A DNA stretch of 64,000 nt, from the NCBI RefSeq assembly GCF_029278605.1, contig NZ_CP119572.1, positions 1,674,001-1,738,000 on the forward strand. The letters are read 5' to 3'. Source of the stretch: Cupriavidus sp. WKF15. GTDB taxonomy: Bacteria > Pseudomonadota > Gammaproteobacteria > Burkholderiales > Burkholderiaceae. Shown here piece by piece: positions 59,278 through 64,000 of the stretch (position 1 is the stretch's first letter; every line of letters begins with the position of its first letter). The notes beneath the pieces were generated by a model, which was given only the letters and a program-made list of their open reading frames with translations, was not told where the DNA came from and made no database searches. The position numbers and the translations under genes are program-made.

Positions 59278-59991
59278 ATGGCAGCCATCAGCGATTCGCA
59301 GCTTCACGATAACCCGGCTACGAGCTTGTGGGCGCAATGCCGCACGGCCGTACTGCTCACCATCGTGGGTGGCGCCATCGACACCATCGGCTTCATCGCA
59401 TTGCTCGGCTTCTTTACCGCCCATGTGACTGGCAACCTGGTGCTGGCGGGCGCCGCGTTCGTGAAAGGAGGCGCGGGCCTGTGGGTGAAACTCGGGGCCA
59501 TTCCGCTATTTATCGTCACGGTCATGCTTGCCAAGATGTGGATTGACCGCTGCAGCCAGTCCCACAAGACACTGGGCTGGCTGTTCGTGGCGGAGGCTGT
59601 GTTCCTGTCGGGCTTCATGCTGGCGGGCCTGTATTTCGATCCGCTTCTCGATCCCGGTGCGGGCGAACTGGCGCTGACCGGCGGCCTGGGCCTGATGGCC
59701 CTGGCAATCCGCAATACAGCGAGCAAGACGCTGATCAAGCACATCAGCCCCAGCACCATGATGACAGGGAATACCACGCAGCTCGGCATCGACCTGTCCA
59801 ATTTCGTACGCACGCTCAGCCGGGAGCACGGGATGGCCGTGCTGAAAAGCGGCAGCATCGTCGCCGGCTTTGTTGCAGGCGCGTTTCTTGGCGCCGTGCT
59901 TTACATGCGCATCGGATTCTGGAGCGTATTGCCTTTCATGATGGTGACTCTATATCTGGCCAGTCTCTCCTTCCGCAAGCAATTCATCTGA
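59278..59991 (+). CDS. YoaK/DUF1275 family membrane protein
   Basis: The 237-residue protein has about six hydrophobic segments and the family start TIVGGAIDTIGFIALLGFFTAHVTGNLV, followed by LMALAIRNTASKTLIKHISPSTMMTGNTTQL, another DUF1275 hallmark (here split in description). The function of the family is unknown; some members are linked to stress or acid resistance. It lies 7 bp before the TMEM175-like gene. Confidence 0.85.
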   Translation: MAAISDSQLHDNPATSLWAQCRTAVLLTIVGGAIDTIGFIALLGFFTAHVTGNLVLAGAAFVKGGAGLWVKLGAIPLFIVTVMLAKMWIDRCSQSHKTLGWLFVAEAVFLSGFMLAGLYFDPLLDPGAGELALTGGLGLMALAIRNTASKTLIKHISPSTMMTGNTTQLGIDLSNFVRTLSREHGMAVLKSGSIVAGFVAGAFLGAVLYMRIGFWSVLPFMMVTLYLASLSFRKQFI

Positions 59992-59998
59992 GGGGGCC

Positions 59999-60598
59999 AT
60001 GACCATCAACAGAAGTCGACTGGAATCGTTCAGTGACGGGGTCATTTCTGTGAGCCTGACGCTGATGCTCTATCAGATTCAGCTTCCCGCTGAATTCAAC
60101 TGGGGTGGCGTACGAGCGGAGGCACGTCACTTCTTCGGATATGTGCTCAGCTTTGTTTACGTCGGGATTTACTGGAACAATCACCATCACATGTTCCAGA
60201 TGGTGCGAAGCATCAATGGAAAGATCATGTGGGCAAATCTCAACCTGCTGTTCTGGCTGACGATGATTCCCATCACCACCACCTGGATCGGAAAGTCAGA
60301 GTTCTCGAAGGTTCCAACTGCGCTGTATGCCTCTGTACTGTTCATGTGTGCCACATCCTATTGGATATTGCAGCGTGTCATCATGGCATCGCAGGGAAAG
60401 GGTTCCTCGCTCGCAGGTGCGATTGGCAAGGATCTGAAGGGGAGGGTATCTCTTGTCGTGTACGCGCTGGCAATCCTGGTAAGTTTCTACAGCAGTATCG
60501 CAGCAACATTGATTCTGATTGCGATGGCGGCATTCTGGTTTCTTCCCGACTCGCGCATCGAAAGGTATCTCCTGGGGCAGGAAGGCAAGGATTCATAG
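59999..60598 (+). CDS. TMEM175-family (DUF1211) predicted potassium channel
   Basis: The 199-residue protein starts with the family signature RLESFSDGVISVSLTLML, whose FSD motif lines the pore in bacterial TMEM175 channels. About six hydrophobic segments follow (VLSFVYVGIYWNNHHHM, LNLLFWLTMIPITT, LYASVLFMCATSYWIL, VVYALAILVSFYSSI). The bacterial form is a single-repeat protein that assembles as a tetramer, as expected for this length. It follows the YoaK gene after 7 bp and AGGGGGCC. Confidence 0.85.
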   Translation: MTINRSRLESFSDGVISVSLTLMLYQIQLPAEFNWGGVRAEARHFFGYVLSFVYVGIYWNNHHHMFQMVRSINGKIMWANLNLLFWLTMIPITTTWIGKSEFSKVPTALYASVLFMCATSYWILQRVIMASQGKGSSLAGAIGKDLKGRVSLVVYALAILVSFYSSIAATLILIAMAAFWFLPDSRIERYLLGQEGKDS

Positions 60599-60636
60599 CC
60601 CACCGGCCTGATGGAAGCGGTCCTTGCGTTGTTACC

Positions 60637-61311
60637 TTACGGCGCGCCCGCCCGCATGGCGCGCAGGGCCGCTGGTGCGCCGTGCAGGAACATGTCGACC
60701 TGCCGGCGGATCACGGCTTCCATGTCGGCCGGCACCTTGAGCCCGTAGATCCATTTGCGCACGCCGATATAGAAGATGGCTGCGTGCAGGCTCCAGATCA
60801 TCTCGATCTCGGCCTCGGTCTGCGCCGCATCGCGGGGTGCGGGAATACCGAATTCTTCCCTGACCTCGGCCAGCACGGGCAGGAACACCTTGCTGCGCAG
60901 TTTGCTCAGGTACTTCTTGTTGATGCCTTCGTGGGTCAGCCCGGCAAAGATGAACAGGCGGATCCATTCTTCACGGAGGATCACCGATGAATAGTCGAGG
61001 TAAAACGCGTAGAGCCGTTCCGTCAGGGGCATGGAGCGGTCCGAAATCTGGCGCTCCCAGTCCGCGCGCCACTGGAAGACCTCGTTGTAGACGCGCTCGA
61101 TGAGCGCGTCCTTGCTCTCGAAATAGCGATAGAGCAAGGGCTGCGTGACGCCGATCTGCCGGGCCAGTTCGCGGGTGCTGCCGCCGAAGCCATTGCGGGT
61201 GAAGTGCTCGATGGCCTTTTCGACGATCTGCTGCTCGCGCTCCTCGGGCAGCAGGCGCCGGGTGCCCTTGACGGCGGCGTCTTCCGCAGCCGGTGCGTTG
61301 CCTGTCTCCAT
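60637..61311 (-). CDS. TetR-family transcriptional regulator
   Basis: The 224-residue TetR protein has a low-complexity N-terminus and then the HTH (GGSTRELARQIGVTQPLLYRYF). Its C-terminal domain is unassigned. It lies downstream of actP on the same strand, separated by a hairpin. The quasi-palindrome ACnAATCG-CC-CGATTnGT (61360-61377) 49 bp before its start is a likely autoregulatory operator. A role in controlling acetate or fatty-acid use is possible from context only. Confidence 0.88.
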   Translation of the reverse strand: METGNAPAAEDAAVKGTRRLLPEEREQQIVEKAIEHFTRNGFGGSTRELARQIGVTQPLLYRYFESKDALIERVYNEVFQWRADWERQISDRSMPLTERLYAFYLDYSSVILREEWIRLFIFAGLTHEGINKKYLSKLRSKVFLPVLAEVREEFGIPAPRDAAQTEAEIEMIWSLHAAIFYIGVRKWIYGLKVPADMEAVIRRQVDMFLHGAPAALRAMRAGAP

Positions 61312-61359
61312 GACGTTCTCTCTCTCTCGCGATGACGATGCGGATGATGTCCGGATTCT

Positions 61360-61377
61360 ACCAATCGCCCGATTAGT
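61360..61377. promoter_or_regulatory. Candidate TetR operator ACnAATCG-CC-CGATTnGT
   Basis: AATCG (61363-61367) and CGATT (61370-61374) form a perfect core with 2-bp centre, extended by AC/GT across one mismatch. It lies 49 bp upstream of the TetR start and between it and the terminator-like hairpin. Confidence 0.5.
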
Positions 61378-61383
61378 GAGAAG

Positions 61384-61415
61384 ACGGGCGCGCGCAGGCA
61401 CCTGCGCACGCCCGT
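61384..61415. terminator. Terminator-like hairpin after actP
   Basis: ACGGGCG (61384-61390) and CGCCCGT (61409-61415), plus inner GCGCAGG (61392-61398) and CCTGCGC (61401-61407), form a long hairpin with one internal mismatch. It lies past the actP stop codon on the minus strand. Confidence 0.55.
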
Positions 61416-61445
61416 TGCATGGCCCGGAACGATCCGGAGCTGCGG

Positions 61446-63083
61446 CTAGCTGGCAGGCTTGCTTTCGATGCCCAGTTCGCAGGCGACGCGCTGGTTCTGG
61501 TAGGCGGCGCGTTCCCATGCGCCGCGTGGCGAGCGGTCGGTCACGGAGAACACATAGATGCCCACGAACGCCGCCAGCATGGAGAATAACGCCGGGTACT
61601 CGTACGGATACACCGCCGACGCATGTCCCAGTACCTGCACCCAGACGGTGGGGCTCAGGATCGTCAGCACGACAGCGGTCACGAGCCCCGTCATCCCGCC
61701 AAGCACGGCGCCGCGCGTAGTCAGTCCGCGCCAGTAGATCGACAGCAGCAGCACGGGAAAGTTGGAGCTTGCGGCGATCGAGAAGGTCAGGCTGACGATG
61801 AAGGCAATGGTCTGCTTCTCGAACAGGATGCCGAGCAGGATCGAGAGCACGCCCAGCACCAGCGTGGTCAGGCGCGAAACCCGCATTTCGTCCTTGTCGG
61901 ACGCGTGGCCCTGGCGGATCACGGTGGCATACAGGTCATGCGAGATCGCCGAGGACCCGGCCAGCGTCAGCCCTGCCACCACGGCAAGGATGGTCGAGAA
62001 CGCCACGGCGCAAATGAAGCCGAGGAACACGTTGCCGCCGACAGCATGCGCAAGGTGCACGGCCACCATGTTGACCCCGCCGATCACCGCGCCCGCGCCG
62101 CTGTGGTAGAGCGGGTCCGGCGCCACCAGCGCGATCGTGCCGAAGCCGATCACGATGATCATGGCGTAGCCCGCGCCGACGATGCCCGTCGCATAGAGCA
62201 CGCTCTTGCGCGCCGCCTTGACGTCGGCCACGGTGAAGAAGCGCATCAGGATGTGCGGCAGGCCCGCGGTGCCGAAGATCAGCGCCAGGCCCAGCGACAC
62301 GGCCGAGACCGGGTCGGAGACGAGCCCGCCGGGGCGCATGATCGCGTCGTGCTTGCCGTGCGCGGCAATGGCGTGCTCGAACAGGGTGTCCAGGCTGAAG
62401 CCGAAATGGCTCAGGACCATGAACGCCATGAACGCGCATCCGGCCAGCAGCATGACCGCCTTGATGATCTGGATCCACGTGGTGGCCAGCATGCCGCCGA
62501 AGAACACGTAGACCACCATCAGGACGCCGACCAGCACCACCGCGGAGGTGTAGTTGAAGCCGAACAGCAGTTCGACCAGCTTGCCGGCGCCGACCATCTG
62601 CGAAACCAGGTACAGCAGCACGATCACGATCGAGCTCGAGGCCGAGAATCCGCGGATCGGGCGCTGCCTGAGGCGGTAGGACAGCACGTCGGCGAGCGTG
62701 TAGCGGCCGAGGTTGCGCAGCGGCTCGGCGATCAGGAACAGGATGATCGGCCAGCTCGCCAGGAAGCCGATCGAATAGATCAGGCCGTCGTAGCCGCTGG
62801 TGAAGACCAGTGCCGAGATCCCCAGCAGCGACGCCGCCGACATGTAGTCCCCGGCGATCGCCCAGCCATTCTGCATGGCGGTGATCTTGCCGCCGGCCGC
62901 GTAGTGGTCCGCCACGCTGTGGTTGCGCCGGGCCGCCCAGCGCGTCACCGCGAGCGTGGCGGCGACGAACACCACGAACAGCGCAATAGCGATCAGGTTC
63001 AGGCCCTGGCCGACGGGCGGCGTGGCGGCCCAGGCCGGGGTGGCCGCCAGCAGCGGGACAACCGTGGTCAGTGCGCGTTTCAT
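61446..63083 (-). CDS. actP: Acetate/cation symporter
   Basis: The 545-residue sodium:solute symporter has a signal-like first segment ([19 protein letters not shown]) and about 13 membrane helices. [54 protein letters not shown] and [25 protein letters not shown] are ActP hallmarks. It takes up acetate and other short-chain acids with cation symport. It overlaps the upstream DUF485 gene by 4 bp, the standard yjcH-actP pairing. Length is normal. Confidence 0.94.
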   Translation of the reverse strand: MKRALTTVVPLLAATPAWAATPPVGQGLNLIAIALFVVFVAATLAVTRWAARRNHSVADHYAAGGKITAMQNGWAIAGDYMSAASLLGISALVFTSGYDGLIYSIGFLASWPIILFLIAEPLRNLGRYTLADVLSYRLRQRPIRGFSASSSIVIVLLYLVSQMVGAGKLVELLFGFNYTSAVVLVGVLMVVYVFFGGMLATTWIQIIKAVMLLAGCAFMAFMVLSHFGFSLDTLFEHAIAAHGKHDAIMRPGGLVSDPVSAVSLGLALIFGTAGLPHILMRFFTVADVKAARKSVLYATGIVGAGYAMIIVIGFGTIALVAPDPLYHSGAGAVIGGVNMVAVHLAHAVGGNVFLGFICAVAFSTILAVVAGLTLAGSSAISHDLYATVIRQGHASDKDEMRVSRLTTLVLGVLSILLGILFEKQTIAFIVSLTFSIAASSNFPVLLLSIYWRGLTTRGAVLGGMTGLVTAVVLTILSPTVWVQVLGHASAVYPYEYPALFSMLAAFVGIYVFSVTDRSPRGAWERAAYQNQRVACELGIESKPAS

Positions 63084-63451
63084 GGCTGTTCTCCGTTGCG
63101 GATGTCCGCGATCATCCTGTCGTAGACGGTGTTGCTGCGATACACGTAGACGGCCACCAGCGTAAAGGTGAACGCGAACATGCCGAAGCCGATGGGGATG
63201 CCGACGCTCATCGGCCGGCCCGGCGTCAGTGGCAGGGCGAGCAGGTCCGGCCGGAAGGCCAGCGTCAGGATGAAACCGAAATAGACCAGCAGCATGGCGG
63301 CCGTGAGCGACCATGAGAAGCGCCGGCGCATGCGGTGCAGGCGTTCGAAGGCGGGCTCGCTCAGCATCGGGTGCGGGACGACTGGCGTCTCGGACCCGGC
63401 GAGGCCGGGGCCGGCCGCGAAGGGGGCAGAGGTGGGGGCAGCTTGGGGCAT
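63080..63451 (-). CDS. yjcH: DUF485 membrane protein (YjcH-like)
   Basis: The 123-residue protein has two membrane helices ([18 protein letters not shown] and [22 protein letters not shown]), preceded by the family motif [13 protein letters not shown]. It has a longer N-terminal extension (about 30 residues, Pro/Ala-rich) than E. coli YjcH. It is always coupled with actP, here with a 4-bp overlap; its function is unknown. Confidence 0.9.
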   Translation of the reverse strand: MPQAAPTSAPFAAGPGLAGSETPVVPHPMLSEPAFERLHRMRRRFSWSLTAAMLLVYFGFILTLAFRPDLLALPLTPGRPMSVGIPIGFGMFAFTFTLVAVYVYRSNTVYDRMIADIRNGEQP

Positions 63452-63488
63452 GAGGTTGTCTCCGAATGGTTGTTGTTCCGGGCCGCGC

Positions 63489-64000
63489 TCAGAACCGGCG
63501 GGACACGGCGGTCTCGCGCATCACGGCTTCCGGCGTGCGATAGCGCTCGGCCATCTCGCGGTCCTGCTCGCTCCGGAGTTGCGCCTGCATATACGCGCCA
63601 AGATGGCGCGCATGCTCGACGACGGCCTGTCCGACCTGGACGCGTTCGGCGCTGTACGCTTCGAGCGCCGCTTCGGCCGACGCATGGCCGGCAAGGGCGC
63701 GCACCAGCGCCATGGCATCGCCCGCTGCCTTGGTCACGCCCATGCCGCAATGCGGGCGCGCCACGAAGGCGGCGTCGCCCAGCAGCGCGATCCGGCCAAA
63801 CGCCATTCGCGGCACGGTCAGGTCGTAGATCGGCTGGAACAGTGGCTGGGAGGTTTTCGCGACCACTTCAGCAAACTGCGGCGCCAGCAGTTCGGTGGCG
63901 GCGCGTTCCATGTCGGCGAGCACGTCCGGACGGATCAGTCCCGGCGGGATGCCGTTGGCCCAGAGCTTGCCCGTGGCGTCGGTCAGCAGGTCCTGAAGTT
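63489..64000 (-). CDS. FAD-dependent aromatic monooxygenase (C-terminal part; 5' end outside window)
   Basis: About 170 residues are visible and the frame is open to base 64000. GRIALLGDAAFVARPHCGMGVTKAAGDAMALV is the second FAD/GD motif of PHBH-type hydroxylases (shown here in pieces: IALLGDAA, then RPHCGMG). Upstream, DLLTDATGKLWANGIPPGL and TSQPLFQPIYDLTVPRMAFG are seen. It may hydroxylate an aromatic or pyridine compound with NAD(P)H and O2; 2,6-dihydroxypyridine hydroxylase-like enzymes have a similar context. It lies 37 bp upstream of yjcH on the same strand. Confidence 0.82.
   Translation of the reverse strand, partial: LQDLLTDATGKLWANGIPPGLIRPDVLADMERAATELLAPQFAEVVAKTSQPLFQPIYDLTVPRMAFGRIALLGDAAFVARPHCGMGVTKAAGDAMALVRALAGHASAEAALEAYSAERVQVGQAVVEHARHLGAYMQAQLRSEQDREMAERYRTPEAVMRETAVSRRF

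Noticed and set aside
1..64000. CRISPR array, tRNA/rRNA genes, prophage or insertion sequences
   Set aside because: Reading both strands I saw no regularly spaced repeats, no tRNA-like cloverleaf sequence and no transposase, integrase or phage structural gene.

Overview
The window is a GC-rich, densely coding bacterial chromosome segment. Its gene content points to Burkholderiaceae, most likely Cupriavidus or a close relative. Four periplasmic Bug/TctC-type solute receptors, two MocR regulators, many LysR, IclR, TetR and MarR regulators, several CoA-ester degradation genes and a catechol (3-oxoadipate) branch are typical of that group. This is inference from gene families; no 16S or other marker is present. 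I found no tRNA, rRNA, CRISPR array, insertion sequence or phage gene.

Layout. 1-6.1 kb: the end of a Fis-type activator, a CMD-family protein, a MocR regulator, a cysteine-synthase-like enzyme, an ABM protein, and an HD-GYP protein behind a near-consensus sigma-28 promoter. 6.1-12.7 kb: a LysR regulator divergent from a small multidrug/guanidinium exporter, a YbdG-type MscS channel, purT, an outer-membrane-protein pseudogene broken by a 16-bp duplication, a sugar-dehydrogenase-like lipoprotein and an MFS carrier. 13-23.7 kb: a thiolase-SDR-crotonase operon with a divergent IclR regulator, a Bug-crotonase pair divergent from another Bug gene across a large perfect dyad, then amidase-Bug and an outer-membrane protein. 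24-29 kb: a class A beta-lactamase, a CapA-like protein, a GNAT protein, and leuA preceded by a leucine-rich leader peptide with attenuator-like structure. 28.8-33.1 kb: a CatR/BenM-like LysR regulator divergent from catB-catC-Bug-pcaD, which converts muconate to 3-oxoadipate. 33.3-40 kb: a NarL-type response regulator and a four-gene chaperone-usher fimbrial locus, lying between two 61-bp REP-like direct repeats; the right repeat abuts a truncated, frameshifted sigma-54 activator remnant. 40-46 kb: hypothetical and envelope genes, including a lipoprotein with four copies of a GDFY/GPK repeat and a protein with PD-(D/E)XK-like motifs. 45.8-60.6 kb: an acyl-CoA ligase with divergent AraC, MocR/DJ-1, a crotonase and MarR sharing a palindromic operator, Ohr, a hydrolase, TetR, two thiolases, a ketopantoate-reductase-like enzyme, an isochorismatase-like hydrolase and two small membrane proteins. 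60.6-64 kb: TetR and an yjcH-actP acetate symporter pair, preceded by the 3' part of a flavin monooxygenase.

How the genes work together. Much of the window looks like uptake and degradation of organic acids. Bug receptors would capture carboxylates in the periplasm, CoA ligase, crotonases, SDR and thiolases would degrade CoA esters, and the cat/pca genes would process muconate. ActP would take up acetate. Local regulators mostly sit beside their likely targets, and several have recognisable palindromes in the shared intergenic DNA. I see no single gene set that I would call a wholly new system. The most unusual items are the repeat-flanked fimbrial locus, the 67-bp dyad between two Bug genes, the MarR operator set, the leuA leader, the sigma-28 promoter and the repeat lipoprotein.
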